DNA of 64,000 nucleotides, taken from the NCBI RefSeq assembly GCF_004340965.1, contig NZ_SLYA01000002.1, positions 1,022,731 to 1,086,730 on the forward strand. Reading direction: 5' to 3'. The notes under the pieces were generated by a model. That model was not told where the DNA came from and made no database searches. It saw only the letters and a program-made list of their open reading frames with translations. Numbering within the stretch: position 1 is the first letter of the stretch; each line of letters opens with the position of its first letter. Below, piece by piece: positions 63,897 through 64,000 of this stretch. Source of the DNA: Sphingomonas sp. PP-CE-1A-559 (GTDB lineage: Bacteria; Pseudomonadota; Alphaproteobacteria; Sphingomonadales; Sphingomonadaceae). A program made the position numbers and the translations under genes.

Positions 63897-64000
63897 ATGG
63901 GAGAAAAGATGGTGTATCGCGGCGGCTGCATTTCGACAGCAGATGAGATTTGCAGCCCCTTCACGTACGATGCCTGGATCGGGGTCGACCTGACCTCGTG
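63897..64000 (+). CDS. Possible gene start, cut by window end
   Basis: An ATG at 63897 with GAAGG a few bases upstream opens a frame that stays open for 34 codons to the end of the window (starts MGEKMVYRGGC). A second ATG lies at 63909. Too short to identify; it could be chance. Confidence 0.3.
   Translation, partial: MGEKMVYRGGCISTADEICSPFTYDAWIGVDLTS

Overview
This window is high-GC DNA that looks chromosomal and most resembles a Sphingomonas-type alphaproteobacterium. The evidence is a carotenoid ketolase/hydroxylase/glucosyltransferase group, a TonB-dependent receptor of the Xanthomonas/Caulobacter type next to LacI, MFS, glycosidase and tryptophan-halogenase-like genes, many short-chain dehydrogenases, and frequent ATGA, GTGA or TGATG gene overlaps. 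I see no rRNA, tRNA, CRISPR array, phage module or complete insertion sequence. All function calls rest on motifs and family resemblance read by eye, not on database searches.

Layout. 1-5674: a tightly coupled operon for a surface glycan (four glycosyltransferases, a PIG-L deacetylase, a polysaccharide pyruvyltransferase), followed by a lone HNH protein and a stress-type SDR that ends in a clear hairpin terminator. 7088-11651: carotenoid tailoring genes crtZ, crtW and a third membrane hydroxylase in one overlapping operon, then crtX, with a PAP2 phosphatase between them. 11837-29645: a mixed metabolic stretch with two DUF885 peptidase-like proteins, two secreted acetyl-esterase-like hydrolases flanking a gene remnant, SDR/AraC and AKR/SDR pairs, small unknown proteins, a beta-lactamase-like serine hydrolase, a gamma-glutamyltransferase plus acetamidase pair, an MpaB/DUF2236 protein and a barstar-like inhibitor. 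29483-39176: a MacAB-like ABC system (adaptor, ATPase, an unlisted 38-residue membrane peptide, an intact permease and a second permease broken by an in-frame stop), divergent from a two-component system. 39265-41644: a methyltransferase/siderophore-interacting protein pair divergent from an AraC regulator.

41681-57512 is the most striking region. It holds an alpha-glucan (maltose/maltodextrin/starch type) uptake and degradation locus. An MFS transporter and a LacI repressor flank a six-gene operon: TonB receptor, halogenase 1, secreted GH13 amylase, GH13 alpha-glucosidase, halogenase 2, GH31 alpha-glucosidase. Similar 12-bp palindromes lie in the two control regions (43267 and 45331) and are good candidates for the LacI operator. 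Two flavin-dependent halogenase homologues translated in series with glycosidases have no obvious role in sugar breakdown and are my main candidate for an under-described system.

57951-64000: a flotillin/YqiJ pair, a small membrane protein coupled to a DedA protein, a membrane glycosyltransferase of the cellulose-synthase type, a cytochrome b561 and the start of a possible further gene. Long antisense open frames are frequent here because of GC-rich codon bias, and I left them out.
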